Assembly: GCF_012767755.2 (NCBI RefSeq)
Contig: NZ_AP023189.1
Coordinates: forward strand, 2,606,001 to 2,670,000
DNA from: Pseudomonas tohonis
GTDB taxonomy: Bacteria > Pseudomonadota > Gammaproteobacteria > Pseudomonadales > Pseudomonadaceae
Direction: 5' to 3'
Length of the DNA: 64,000 nucleotides
Of the stretch, positions 8,257-19,054 are shown one piece after another. Both the position numbers and the translations under genes were made by a program. Each line of letters begins with the position of its first letter. Within the stretch, counting starts at the first letter, position 1. The notes beneath the pieces are model-generated. The model was given only the letters and a program-made list of their open reading frames with translations, searched no databases and had not been told where the DNA came from.

Positions 8257-9138
8257 ATGCAAGTCGAAGTCAGGATCGTGAATGCGTTCGTCGATGGCGG
8301 ACAAGGTGGCAACCCGGCTGGCGTGGTGCTCGACGCCGATGCGCTGACTGCCGTGCAGAAGCAGGCGATCGCCGCGCAGCTCGGGTTGTCGGAGACGGCC
8401 TTCGTCTCCGCCTCCGCCCAGGCCGCCTTCAAGCTGGAGTTCTTCACCCCCAACCGGCAGATCCCCCACTGCGGCCACGCCACCGTGGCCACCTTCTCGC
8501 TGCTGCGCCAGCTGGGCAAGGTCGGCGAGGGCTGGAGCAACAAGGAAACCATCGACGGCAATCGCGACATCTACATCGAAGGTGACCGCGTGTTCATGGA
8601 ACAACGCGCGCCGCAGTACCAGGACCTCGAGCCCGGCTCGCGCCTGCTGGCGGAGAGCCTCGCCGCGCTGGGCCTTGCGCCCGGGCAACTGGCCGAGGGG
8701 TTGCTGAGCTCGCGGGTCAGCACCGGTGTCGCCTTCGTCGTCGTGCCGCTGCGCAGCGAAGCCGATGTCGCCGCCATCCACACCGACCTGGAGGCCCTCG
8801 AACGCATCAGCGAGGAGCTGGACGTCATCGGCTTCTACGCCTTCTCCCGCGACAGCCGCCAGCCTGGCCGCGTAGCCGGTGCGCGGGTGTTCGCGCCGCG
8901 CTTCGGCATCCCCGAGGAGCCCGCCACCGGCATGGCCGCCGGCCCCCTGGCGTGCTACCTGCACGACCGCGCGGGTGTGCCCGGTGCACAGTTGCTGATC
9001 GAGCAGGGCTACCTGATGCGGCCGGCCTCGCCGAGCCTGATCACCGTCGACCTGGACCTGGACGGCGAAGGGCGCATCCAGCGCCTGATGGCCGGCGGCA
9101 ACGCCCAGGTGGTGCGCACGCTGAGCCTCGCTATCTGA
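8257..9138 (+). CDS. PhzF-family isomerase/epimerase-like protein
   Basis: A 293 aa PhzF-fold protein. The N-terminus VRIVNAFVDGGQGGNPAGVVLDAD is the family hallmark, with the later motifs LSETAFVS (active-site Glu), TPNRQIPHCGHATVATF and GIPEEPATGMAAGPLACYL. PhzF itself isomerises trans-2,3-dihydro-3-hydroxyanthranilate in phenazine synthesis. No other phenazine genes are nearby, so this is one of the many stand-alone homologues of unknown substrate. The DUF3291 gene follows 20 bp downstream, probably in one operon. Confidence 0.85.
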   Translation: MQVEVRIVNAFVDGGQGGNPAGVVLDADALTAVQKQAIAAQLGLSETAFVSASAQAAFKLEFFTPNRQIPHCGHATVATFSLLRQLGKVGEGWSNKETIDGNRDIYIEGDRVFMEQRAPQYQDLEPGSRLLAESLAALGLAPGQLAEGLLSSRVSTGVAFVVVPLRSEADVAAIHTDLEALERISEELDVIGFYAFSRDSRQPGRVAGARVFAPRFGIPEEPATGMAAGPLACYLHDRAGVPGAQLLIEQGYLMRPASPSLITVDLDLDGEGRIQRLMAGGNAQVVRTLSLAI

Positions 9139-9158
9139 CCCCAAGGAAGGAGTTTCCG

Positions 9159-9659
9159 ATGGCCCCTGCCTTCGAACTGGCGCAACTGAACATCGCGCGG
9201 ATGCTCGCCCCCCTGGAGTCGCCCGGCATGGCCGATTTCGTGGCCAACCTGGCGCGCATCAACGGCCTGGCCGAAGCCTCGCCGGGGTACGTCTGGCGGC
9301 TGGAGGACGACGGCGGCGACGCCACCGCCATCCGCCCCTTCGGTGACGACGTGCTGGTCAACCTCTCGGTCTGGCGCGACATGGAGTCCCTGCGCGACTT
9401 CACCTACCGCGGCGCCCACCCCGAGATGCTCAAGCGTCGCAACGAGTGGTTCTCGCGCATCGGCGACGCGCACCTGGTGTGCTGGTGGGTGCCCGCCGGG
9501 CATCGGCCCGACGCGCAGGAAGCCGCCGAGCGCCTGGCCCTCCTGCGCGAGCAGGGGCCGGGGTCCGGGGCCTTCACCTTCCGCCATCCCTTCCCGCCGC
9601 CGGCCCCGCTCGCGGGCGATGGGAAAGCCGCTGTCGCGGGTGCTAATGTCCTCGGCTGA
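9159..9659 (+). CDS. DUF3291 protein
   Basis: A 166 aa cytosolic protein with the DUF3291 pattern: ELAQLNIARM at the start, FVANLARINGLAEASPGYVWRL, then NLSVWRDMESLRDFTYRGAHPEMLKRRNEWF and LVCWWVPAGHRPDAQEA. The family has a ferredoxin-like, monooxygenase-type (ABM) fold appearance, but its function is not established. AAGGAAGGAG precedes the ATG. It is closely coupled to phzF upstream and to the glycosylase gene 22 bp downstream, and may share an mRNA with both. Confidence 0.8.
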   Translation: MAPAFELAQLNIARMLAPLESPGMADFVANLARINGLAEASPGYVWRLEDDGGDATAIRPFGDDVLVNLSVWRDMESLRDFTYRGAHPEMLKRRNEWFSRIGDAHLVCWWVPAGHRPDAQEAAERLALLREQGPGSGAFTFRHPFPPPAPLAGDGKAAVAGANVLG

Positions 9660-9681
9660 TTCCCGCGCAAGGACCGATCCG

Positions 9682-10899
9682 ATGCCCCTCGAACTCAGCG
9701 CTGCCGAAGCCCGCCGCCTGGCCCTGGCGGCCCAGGGCTTCATGCGGCCGCCCCGTGGCGCCATCCGTGCCAGCCACATCCGGGCGCTGGCCGGGCGCCT
9801 CGGCGTCGTGCAGATCGACTCGGTCAACGCGCTGGTGCGCTCGCACTACCTGCCGTTCTTTTCCCGCCTCGGCGATTACCCGCGCGAGCTATTGGACGAG
9901 CTCGCCTGGGGCAAGCCGCGGCGCCGTGCGCTGTTCGAATACTGGGGGCACGAGGCTTCGCTGCTGCCCCTGGAACTCTACCCGGCGATGCGCTGGCGCA
10001 TGCAGCGGGCGGCGCAGGGGCGTGGCATCTACCAGCAGCTGGCGCGCTTCGGCCGCGAGCAGCGGGACGTGATCCAGCGCGTGCTCGCCGCCGTGCACGA
10101 GCAGGGCGCCCTGGGTGCCGGGGCCCTGAGCACCCGCCAGGAACGCGCCGGCCCCTGGTGGGACTGGAGCGCCGAGAAGCATGCGCTGGAGTGGCTGTTC
10201 GCCGCCGGCGAGGTGACGGTCGCCGGGCGGCGCGGCTTCGAGCGGCTCTACGACCTGCCCGAGCGGGTGATTCCGGCGCACCTGCGCACGGGCGCGGAGC
10301 TGGCCGAAGCCGATGCCATCCGCCAGTTGTTGCTGCACTCGGCCCAGGCCCTGGGCGTTAGCACCGAGAAGGACCTGCGCGACTACTTCCGGCTCGACGT
10401 GGCCGATGCCCGCCAGGGCCTGGCCGAACTGGTGGAGAACGGCGACCTGCAGAGGGTCGCCGTGCGCGGCTGGAAGCAGGAGGGCTACTGCCTTGGCGAG
10501 CCGGCGGTGCCGCGCAAGGTCAGGGCCAGCGCGCTGCTGTCGCCCTTCGATTCGCTGATCTGGGAGCGTGCCCGCACCGAGCGCCTGTTCGACTTCCACT
10601 ACCGCCTGGAGATCTACACCCCGGCGGACAAGCGCCGGTACGGCTACTACGTGCTGCCGTTCCTCCACGACGAACGCATCCCCGCCCGCGTCGACCTGCG
10701 CGCCGAACGTGCCCACGACCGCCTGGCCGTGCACGCCCTGCACGAGGAAACACCCGGGCTCGGCGAGGTGGGCCTGCACGCCCTGGCCGAAAACCTGCGC
10801 CGCCTCGCCACCTGGCTGGGGCTGGAGGAGGTCGCCATCACCTGCCAGCGCCCCGGAACCCAGCGCCTGCGCGCGGTCCTGGCGGGGTTGGCTGGCTGA
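9682..10899 (+). CDS. AlkZ/YcaQ-type winged-helix DNA glycosylase
   Basis: A 405 aa HTH_42 (DUF1006) protein. YcaQ of E. coli and AlkZ of Streptomyces unhook DNA interstrand crosslinks and remove bulky alkylated bases. The signature is at residues 42-49: VVQIDSVN, with Gln44 and Asp46 matching the catalytic Q-x-D region. Tandem winged helices follow, including EYWGHEASLLP and the C-terminal PFDSLIWERARTERLFDFHYRLEIYTP motif, both typical of the family. It is likely a general DNA repair enzyme; no secondary-metabolite cluster that would make this a self-resistance gene is adjacent. Confidence 0.85.
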   Translation: MPLELSAAEARRLALAAQGFMRPPRGAIRASHIRALAGRLGVVQIDSVNALVRSHYLPFFSRLGDYPRELLDELAWGKPRRRALFEYWGHEASLLPLELYPAMRWRMQRAAQGRGIYQQLARFGREQRDVIQRVLAAVHEQGALGAGALSTRQERAGPWWDWSAEKHALEWLFAAGEVTVAGRRGFERLYDLPERVIPAHLRTGAELAEADAIRQLLLHSAQALGVSTEKDLRDYFRLDVADARQGLAELVENGDLQRVAVRGWKQEGYCLGEPAVPRKVRASALLSPFDSLIWERARTERLFDFHYRLEIYTPADKRRYGYYVLPFLHDERIPARVDLRAERAHDRLAVHALHEETPGLGEVGLHALAENLRRLATWLGLEEVAITCQRPGTQRLRAVLAGLAG

Positions 10900-11189
10900 G
10901 ACGCGCCCGTCGGGTCGCCAGCCAGCCCTGCCGTCCGGCCGGCCGCCGGCTTTCGGCGAACGCTGCCGTATAACTGTCGCCACAGCTATGCGACAATCCG
11001 CGCGTTTTTTCACATGAACCCCGCTTTCATCGCCAGGCAGCACGGGCCCCATGCCCGGGCGCTGCTCCTGCGCTATGCCCAACGGGTCGGCCACGACGCC
11101 GGCCGGTGGGCCTTGCGAACGCTCCAGACGGGTATCCGACCGGTACCCGGCGACATTCGAAAGCTGCACACATCTGACAGGTAGACCCC

Positions 11190-12779
11190 TTGATCTCCAC
11201 CGCCAACATCACCATGCAGTTCGGCCCCAAGCCGCTGTTCGAGAACGTTTCCGTCAAGTTCGGCAACGGCAACCGCTACGGCCTGATCGGCGCCAACGGC
11301 TGCGGCAAGTCGACCTTCATGAAGATCCTCGGCGGTGATCTGGAGCCTTCCGGCGGCCAGGTGATGCTGGAGCCGAACGTACGCCTGGGCAAGCTGCGCC
11401 AGGACCAGTTCGCCTACGAAGACTTCACCGTGATCGACACCGTGATCATGGGGCACGAAGAACTGTGGCGGGTGAAGGCCGAGCGTGACCGCATCTACTC
11501 CCTGCCGGAGATGAGCGAGGAAGACGGCATGGCCGTGGCCGAGCTTGAGACCGAGTTCGCCGAGATGGACGGCTACACCGCCGAATCCCGCGCCGGCGAG
11601 CTGCTGCTCGGCCTGGGCATCCCGCTGGCCCAGCACTTCGGCCCGATGAGCGAAGTGGCGCCCGGCTGGAAACTGCGCGTGCTGCTGGCCCAGGCACTGT
11701 TCTCGGACCCGGAAGTGCTGCTGCTGGACGAGCCGACCAACCACCTGGACATCAACACCATCCGCTGGCTGGAAAACATCCTCACGGCGCGTAACAGCAC
11801 CATGATCATCATTTCCCACGACCGTCACTTCCTCAACAGCGTGTGCACCCACATGGCTGACCTGGATTACGGCGAGCTGCGCCTGTTCCCGGGCAACTAC
11901 GACGAGTACATGACCGCGGCGACCCAGTCGCGCGAGCAACTCCTGGCCGACAACGCCAAGAAGAAGGCGCAGATCGCCGAACTGCAGACCTTCGTCAGCC
12001 GCTTCTCCGCCAACGCCTCGAAAGCCAAGCAGGCCACTTCCCGCGCCAAGCAGATCGACAAGATCCAGCTGGCCGAGGTCAAGCCGTCCAGCCGCGTCAG
12101 CCCCTTCATCCGCTTCGAGCAGCACAAGAAGCTGCACCGCCAGGCGGTCACCGTGGAGAAGCTGGCCAAGGGCTTCGAAGGCAAGCAGCTGTTCAAGGGC
12201 CTGGACCTGCAGATCGAGGCGGGCGAGCGCGTCGCCATCATCGGCCCCAACGGCATCGGCAAGACCACCCTGCTGCGCACCCTGGTGGGCGAGATGACCC
12301 CGGACGCCGGCAGCGTGAAATGGACCGAGAGCGCCGAGCTGGGCTACTACGCCCAGGACCACGCCCATGACTTCGAAGACGATGTCACCCTGTTCGACTG
12401 GATGGGCCAGTGGACCCAGGGCGGCGAGCAGCTGGTGCGCGGCACCCTCGGCCGCATGCTGTTCTCCAACGACGAGATCCTCAAGTCGGTCAAGGTGATC
12501 TCCGGTGGCGAGCAGGGCCGCATGCTGTTCGGCAAGCTGATCCTGAAGAAGCCCAACGTGCTGGTGATGGACGAACCCACCAACCACCTGGACATGGAAT
12601 CCATCGAGGCGCTCAACCTGGCGCTGGAGAACTACCCGGGCACGCTGATCTTCGTCAGCCACGACCGCGAGTTCGTCGGCTCCCTGGCCACCCGCATCAT
12701 CGAGCTCTCGGAGACCGGCGTGACCGACTTCAGCGGCACCTACGACGACTACCTGCGCAGCCAGGGCGTGATCGTCTGA
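11190..12779 (+). CDS. ABC-F ATPase, YbiT-like
   Basis: A 529 aa soluble ABC-F protein with two ATP-binding cassettes and no membrane domain. ABC-F proteins bind the ribosomal E site and modulate translation. Walker A motifs are GANGCGKS and GPNGIGKT; Walker B/D-loop motifs are [11 protein letters not shown] and [11 protein letters not shown]. The linker region ([19 protein letters not shown], then [15 protein letters not shown]) and the [18 protein letters not shown] signature match E. coli YbiT closely in length and order. Initiation is probably at TTG, giving the usual N-terminus. A terminator follows. Confidence 0.9.
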   Translation: MISTANITMQFGPKPLFENVSVKFGNGNRYGLIGANGCGKSTFMKILGGDLEPSGGQVMLEPNVRLGKLRQDQFAYEDFTVIDTVIMGHEELWRVKAERDRIYSLPEMSEEDGMAVAELETEFAEMDGYTAESRAGELLLGLGIPLAQHFGPMSEVAPGWKLRVLLAQALFSDPEVLLLDEPTNHLDINTIRWLENILTARNSTMIIISHDRHFLNSVCTHMADLDYGELRLFPGNYDEYMTAATQSREQLLADNAKKKAQIAELQTFVSRFSANASKAKQATSRAKQIDKIQLAEVKPSSRVSPFIRFEQHKKLHRQAVTVEKLAKGFEGKQLFKGLDLQIEAGERVAIIGPNGIGKTTLLRTLVGEMTPDAGSVKWTESAELGYYAQDHAHDFEDDVTLFDWMGQWTQGGEQLVRGTLGRMLFSNDEILKSVKVISGGEQGRMLFGKLILKKPNVLVMDEPTNHLDMESIEALNLALENYPGTLIFVSHDREFVGSLATRIIELSETGVTDFSGTYDDYLRSQGVIV

Positions 12780-12800
12780 CGCGCCCTCCAGCGTCCCGAG

Positions 12801-12827
12801 AAAGCCCCGCCGATGCGGGGCTTTTTT
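12801..12827 (+). terminator. Rho-independent terminator
   Basis: AAAGCCCCGC, a 4 nt loop, GCGGGGCTTTTTT, immediately after the ABC-F gene. Confidence 0.9.
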
Positions 12828-12971
12828 CTGCCCTGCGGGCCGCCCGGCCGGGCCGCCGAACTTGATCGGGCCGGCGGGATGCCGGAAAGTACGACCCCGG
12901 CCGACCCTGCCCCGCGACGGATCGGCACCCTCGAACCAACCGGCGCGCGCCGGAAACCCCGTGAGGAAAGC

Positions 12972-13250
12972 ATGCACAAAGCGCTCGCGATACTTCTCCT
13001 GGCCTCCCCCCTGGCCTCCCCCCTGGCCTTCGCCGACTCCGCCCAGCCCCGCCACGACTGCAACAAGCCCGAGGTGCCCAAGCAGTTCCGCGACGAAGCG
13101 CACCGCGACCAGTTCAGCCGCGACGTGGACAGCTACAGCAAGTGCATCAGCGCCTTCGTCACCGAGCAGAACGAAGCCGTGCGCAAGCACCGCGAGGCCG
13201 CGCTGAAGGCCACCGAGGAATGGAACGCCTTCGCCAACTCGATGAAGTGA
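12972..13250 (+). CDS. Small secreted protein of unknown function
   Basis: A 92 aa product with a clear signal peptide (residues 1-21, ending AFADS). The mature part is highly charged and helical, with two cysteines (HDCNKPEV and YSKCISAF) that could form a periplasmic disulfide. The hydrophobic core of the signal peptide is built from three 12 bp direct repeats (12999-13034), giving LASPLASPLAFA. AGGAAAG precedes the ATG. It is flanked by terminators on both sides, so it is transcribed alone. Similar small helical proteins of this shape are common in Pseudomonas, but no function is known to me. Confidence 0.75.
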   Translation: MHKALAILLLASPLASPLAFADSAQPRHDCNKPEVPKQFRDEAHRDQFSRDVDSYSKCISAFVTEQNEAVRKHREAALKATEEWNAFANSMK

Positions 13251-13263
13251 GGCGGTGGATGCG

Positions 13264-13292
13264 AAAAGCCCGGCCAGGTGCCGGGCTTTTTC
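13264..13292 (+). terminator. Bidirectional-looking Rho-independent terminator
   Basis: AAAAGCCCGGC / GCCGGGCTTTTT hairpin between the convergent small secreted protein gene and the parvulin gene; the A run on one side and T run on the other suit both strands. Confidence 0.85.
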
Positions 13293-13317
13293 GTTTCAGG
13301 CGGGGCGGGCAGGGGCG

Positions 13318-13596
13318 TCAGTCCCTGAAGAACACCTGCACCAGGTGGTAGCCGAACTGGCTCTTCACCGGGCCGTGGATGGTGCGCACCGGCTTCTTGA
13401 AGATCACCTGGTCGATCACCCGCACCATCTGCCCGGGGCGCACCTCGCCCAGGTCGCCGCCGCGCTTGCCGGAAGGGCAGATGGAATGCTTCTTCGCCAG
13501 CACGGCGAAGTCCTCGCCCTTGGCCAGGCGCTGCTTGATCTGTTCGGCTTCCGCCTCGGTCTTGACCAGGATGTGGCGGGCAAGGGCCTTGGCCAT
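13318..13596 (-). CDS. ppiC: Parvulin-type peptidyl-prolyl isomerase PpiC
   Basis: A 92 aa single-domain parvulin that catalyses cis-trans isomerisation of prolyl bonds in the cytosol. It starts MAKALARHILVKTEAEAEQI, with ARHILV as the first conserved strand, and continues through KKHSICPSGKRGGDLGEVRPGQMV to the final SQFGYHLVQV. The two active-site histidines (HILV and YHLV) are present. Length matches E. coli PpiC (93 aa). No signal peptide. Confidence 0.93.
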   Translation of the reverse strand: MAKALARHILVKTEAEAEQIKQRLAKGEDFAVLAKKHSICPSGKRGGDLGEVRPGQMVRVIDQVIFKKPVRTIHGPVKSQFGYHLVQVFFRD

Positions 13597-13738
13597 GGTA
13601 TTTCCTCGTGGTTTGTGGAGCCGTTCATTGTGCCAGCGCGCGGCGCGCCCATACAGTTCATCGGCTGCGCCTCACCGCGCAGGAAGCCGGGCGAAATTCG
13701 CCTACCGTTATTCGAAATGCCCTTTGGACGTTCGCCCC

Positions 13739-14956
13739 ATGGATCTCCCCTCGATGCTCAAGGTTCTGGCCTCCCAGGATGGCTCGGACCTCTACCTGTC
13801 CACCGGTGCGCCGCCCTGCGCCAAGTTCAACGGCGTGCTCAAGCCGCTGGGCACCGACCCGCTCAAGCCGGGCGACGTGGCGCGTATCGCCGAATCCATC
13901 ATGGACCCGGAGCAGCGCGGCGAATTCGACCGCGAGCTGGAGATGAACCTGGCCATCTCCCTGCCCAACATCGGCCGCTTCCGCATCAACATCTTCAAGC
14001 AGCGCAACGAGGTCTCCATCGTCGCGCGCAACATCAAGCTGGATATCCCGAAGTTCGAGGACCTCAAGCTCCCCGAGGTGCTGCTCAAGGTGGTGATGGA
14101 AAAACGCGGCCTGGTGCTCTTCGTCGGCGGCACCGGCTCGGGCAAGTCCACCTCCCTGGCCGCGCTGATCGACTACCGCAACCGCAACAGCGGCGGGCAC
14201 ATCATCACCATCGAGGACCCGGTGGAGTACGTGCACCGGCACAAGAAATCCATCATCAACCAGCGCGAGGTGGGGGTGGACACCCGCAGCTTCCACGCCG
14301 CCCTGAAGAACACCCTGCGCCAGGCGCCGGACGTGATCCTGATCGGCGAGATCCGCGACCGCGAGACCATGGAACACGCCCTGGCCTTCGCCGACACCGG
14401 CCACCTGGCCATCTCCACCCTGCACGCCAACAACGCCAACCAAGCGCTGGACCGCATCATCAACTTCTTCCCCGAGGAGCGCCGGCCGCAGCTGCTCAAC
14501 GACCTGGGCAACAACCTCAAGGCCTTCGTCTCCCAGCGCCTGGTGCGCACCTCCGACGGCAAGCGCCGCGCGGCGGTGGAAGTGCTGCTGGGCACCGCCA
14601 CCATCAGCGACCTGATCAAGCGTGGCGACTTCAGCTCGATCAAGGAAATCATGGAGAAGTCCAAGGCCCTGGGCATGCAGACCTTCGACCAGGCGCTGTT
14701 CGACCTGGTGGTGGAGGGCTCGATCCAGGAAGAGGAAGCGATCAAGAACGCCGACTCGGCCAACAACCTGCGCCTCAAGCTCAAGCTGCACCGTGACGGC
14801 CCCGGCACCCGGCCCACCGCCGCACCCACCCCGCCCCCCGCGCCGACGCCCCAGGCCACCCCGACCCAGGACGCCGCCAGCTGGGGCCTGGAGCTCAAGC
14901 TCGAAGAACTGCCCGAGGACGAGCCGCCGCCGGAAGACCCGGGCAAGCACTACTGA
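13739..14956 (+). CDS. PilT/PilU-type pilus retraction ATPase
   Basis: A 405 aa secretion ATPase of the type IV pilus retraction class. It has an N-terminal PAS-like domain (ASQDGSDLYLSTGAPP), Walker A GGTGSGKST, the Asp box TIEDPVEYVH, Walker B PDVILIGEIRDRETMEHAL and the His box AISTLHANN. The C-terminus is extended by about 60 residues rich in Pro and Ala, then acidic, unlike PilT. That places it nearer PilU or a paralogue. It stands alone, away from pilT/pilU and other pil genes, so it may be an accessory retraction motor. Confidence 0.85.
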   Translation: MDLPSMLKVLASQDGSDLYLSTGAPPCAKFNGVLKPLGTDPLKPGDVARIAESIMDPEQRGEFDRELEMNLAISLPNIGRFRINIFKQRNEVSIVARNIKLDIPKFEDLKLPEVLLKVVMEKRGLVLFVGGTGSGKSTSLAALIDYRNRNSGGHIITIEDPVEYVHRHKKSIINQREVGVDTRSFHAALKNTLRQAPDVILIGEIRDRETMEHALAFADTGHLAISTLHANNANQALDRIINFFPEERRPQLLNDLGNNLKAFVSQRLVRTSDGKRRAAVEVLLGTATISDLIKRGDFSSIKEIMEKSKALGMQTFDQALFDLVVEGSIQEEEAIKNADSANNLRLKLKLHRDGPGTRPTAAPTPPPAPTPQATPTQDAASWGLELKLEELPEDEPPPEDPGKHY

Positions 14957-14974
14957 ACCCTTCCGCCAACCCTG

Positions 14975-15034
14975 AGGGCGGGTGAAACCCGCGAGGCTTG
15001 AATGGGCTCATGTCGGGTTGCGCCCGACCTACGG
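14975..15034. repeat. REP-like intergenic repeat (copy A)
   Basis: Two small hairpins in tandem: GGCGGGTGAAACCCGC and GTCGGGTTGCGCCCGAC, ending CCTACGG. Near-identical arrangements occur at 16925-16980 and 43171-43232. All three lie just beyond gene ends, as expected for extragenic palindromes. Confidence 0.75.
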
Positions 15035-15787
15035 AGCCTGTTGTTCCAGTAGCGGCTGGGCGTCCTTCAGATACCGCGCCTGGATGCGCTTCAGGCTGCC
15101 GTCCGCGCGCAGGGCGTCGATGGCCGTACGCAGGTCGTCCACCAGCTGCGGGTCGCAGGCCAGGGAGCAGGCGAGGTAGAGGTCGGTGGCCGCCAGGGGC
15201 GGGCTCATGCGCAGGCGCTGGTGCGAGACCCTGGGCCAGATGTAGAGCCCCTCGGGGACGCCGGTGAACCAGGCGTCGATGCGCCCCATCTCCAGCAGCT
15301 GCGCGGGTTTGTCGCCCAGCACCAGGGAGCGTATCTGCCCGCCGTCGAAGCCTTCGCGGCGGAGGATCTCGTTCTGCGCGGTGCCCAGGCCGACGCCGAT
15401 CTGGCGGTAGCGGGCGCGGGCCTCGGCGAAGTCCTTCACCGGCTCGTCGAGGGTGAAGAAGGCCCGTTGCAATTCCATGATCGGTGCGATCCAGGTGTAG
15501 GAGGCCTCGCGATCCGGTGTGCGTGACAGTGGGATGACGAGGATGTCGCGGCCCTCCATCGTGCGTTTCTGCGCCCGCGCCCAGGGTGCGACGAGGATCC
15601 GCACCTGATAGCCGGCACGCTTGAGCGCCAGCAGGGTGGCGTCGCCGACCATGCCGTGGCTGGCGCCGGCTTCCAGCATCGTCAATGGGGGCGCATCGGG
15701 CAGGTACAGGTCGACCTGCTGGAGCCGGGCGCAAGCCTGGGAGGCGCAGCAGAGCAGGGCGGCGAGGCACAGGGTTCTGGCGAGCAC
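15029..15787 (-). CDS. Periplasmic solute-binding protein, family 3-like
   Basis: A 252 aa protein with a signal peptide ending SQACARL, initiating at GTG. It has the fold pattern of bacterial extracellular solute-binding proteins: GMVGDATLLALKRAGYQVRILVAPWARA, DILVIPLSRTPDRE, then GVGLGTAQNEILRR and LLEMGRIDAWFTGVPEG. No ABC permease or ATPase lies next to it. It resembles the numerous Pseudomonas orphan transporter-like periplasmic proteins whose ligand is unknown. A REP-like repeat overlaps its 3' end. Confidence 0.8.
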   Translation of the reverse strand: MLARTLCLAALLCCASQACARLQQVDLYLPDAPPLTMLEAGASHGMVGDATLLALKRAGYQVRILVAPWARAQKRTMEGRDILVIPLSRTPDREASYTWIAPIMELQRAFFTLDEPVKDFAEARARYRQIGVGLGTAQNEILRREGFDGGQIRSLVLGDKPAQLLEMGRIDAWFTGVPEGLYIWPRVSHQRLRMSPPLAATDLYLACSLACDPQLVDDLRTAIDALRADGSLKRIQARYLKDAQPLLEQQAP

Positions 15788-15862
15788 GGCAGGGTCCGTT
15801 TCAGGGCGACGCCAGGAGTATAGGAGAGGCCGTCGCCGGCCCGGGACGGCTCGCCGGAGGGG

Positions 15863-16834
15863 TCACTCCACCTTCTCGTAGCCGGCCAGGGCCTGGGTGG
15901 CGGCCGCATCGTCCCTGTAGCGCTGGCGCAGCGCATCGAGCTGGGCGTCGATGCCGGTGCACAGCTCCTCCACCGCCTGGGCGAGCTCCTTGGCGCGTTC
16001 CGCGTCGTAGGGGTCCTCGCCGAGGAAGTGTTCGCAATTGGCGTAGCGCTCGGCGAAGGAGGCCACGTCCCCGGGTAGGTCGGCTGCGGCCGCGGCGGGT
16101 TCGCCTCGCTCCTCGGGCTGGCCGTCGTCCTCGCTGCGCGACGGGCCGGCATCCAGCCGGTTTTCATCCACCCAGCCGGTGAAATCCTCGCCCCTGGAAT
16201 TGATGTACATGACCTGCATCCAGCCGTTCTCGGCGGCGTAGATGGTCACCCCGTCACCGGGGATGATGAACAGCCCGGGGATGGCGCAGGCCTTGTCCGG
16301 CGCGCTGTGGAAGTGCAGCCGGCCCTCGCCCTGCACCGTGCCCCACCAGGGCGGATGGAAGCCGGGGGCGTCGGCGGCCTTGGCGGCCAGGGCCTCGCAG
16401 TCGGCGCTGGCGGTCGGCTGGTCTTCCACCCTCTGCACGTCCTGCATCAGCAGCGGGGCGTAGTGGAAGGCGGTCTCGGCTGAGAACAGGTGGCCGGCGA
16501 GGGTCACCTGCTGGCCCAGGTGCGGTTCGAGCTTCCTGTAGCCGGCCTCGTCCAGCACCAGTTGCACCAGGCGCACGTCCTGCTCGGCGCCCATGTCGGT
16601 CTCGTAGTCATTGCCTTTCACACAGGCGGGCTCGGCCAGTACCAGGTAGAAGCCGGTGCGCGCCTCGTCGCCGTTCTCGATGCTTTCGAAGTTGGGCGGG
16701 CCAGGGTGGGTCTGGCGCTCCAGCTTGCCTTCCAGGCGTGCGGTGGCGGGTTCGAACTCCTGGCACGGGGTGGCCAGGGCGAGGGTGGGCAGGCACAGGC
16801 CCAGGCAGAGGAGGGCGCGGGGGATGAGATCCAT
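15863..16834 (-). CDS. Secreted protein with DUF4431-like and SH3-like parts
   Basis: A 323 aa exported protein. I chose the ATG giving a signal peptide MDLIPRALLCLGLCLPTLALA; a frame open further upstream adds 45 residues before this signal and overlaps a repeat. Residues about 25-130 (EFEPATARLEGKLERQTHPGPPNFESIENGDEA, QVTLAGHLFSAETAFHYAPLL) look like a DUF4431 domain. Residues about 165-230 (KACAIPGLFIIPGDGVTIYAAENGWMQVMY) look like a bacterial SH3 fold. The C-terminus is a charged helix. Function unknown; it shares orientation with the solute-binding gene 75 bp downstream. Confidence 0.65.
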   Translation of the reverse strand: MDLIPRALLCLGLCLPTLALATPCQEFEPATARLEGKLERQTHPGPPNFESIENGDEARTGFYLVLAEPACVKGNDYETDMGAEQDVRLVQLVLDEAGYRKLEPHLGQQVTLAGHLFSAETAFHYAPLLMQDVQRVEDQPTASADCEALAAKAADAPGFHPPWWGTVQGEGRLHFHSAPDKACAIPGLFIIPGDGVTIYAAENGWMQVMYINSRGEDFTGWVDENRLDAGPSRSEDDGQPEERGEPAAAAADLPGDVASFAERYANCEHFLGEDPYDAERAKELAQAVEELCTGIDAQLDALRQRYRDDAAATQALAGYEKVE

Positions 16835-16924
16835 CTCGGGTTCCAGGTACGGATGAGGCCGCCATGGTAGCGCCGCTGCCCCGGCCATTCCCTTGGCCGT
16901 TGGTGCAAGCGTGATGGGGTTCGC

Positions 16925-16980
16925 AGGGCGGGTGAAGCCCGCGGGTGCCATGCAGCCGTCGGGTTGCACCCGACTTACGG
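16925..16980. repeat. REP-like intergenic repeat (copy B)
   Basis: GGGCGGGTGAAGCCCGCG and GTCGGGTTGCACCCGAC in the same order as at 14975, lying between the 3' end of aacS and the secreted protein gene. Confidence 0.75.
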
Positions 16981-16991
16981 CCTCGTCGCCT

Positions 16992-18947
<1,956 letters not shown>

Positions 18948-19054
18948 CGGGCGACTCCTCTTCTTCTACGGCTGGGCCCACTGCGCTGGCGGGCGATGTC
19001 CATAGCATGGCACGGGCCGTGGGCGGCCGCGCCGGTACAAGGTTAGGGGTGGTC

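Noticed and set aside
8257..9138. Phenazine biosynthesis from the PhzF homologue
   Set aside because: No phzA-E or phzG genes nearby; stand-alone PhzF-like proteins are common.
11073..13190. 705-codon minus-strand open frame
   Set aside because: It is antisense to the ABC-F ATPase gene, which has clear motifs. The frame translates to Gly/Val/His/Leu-rich sequence typical of antisense frames in GC-rich DNA.
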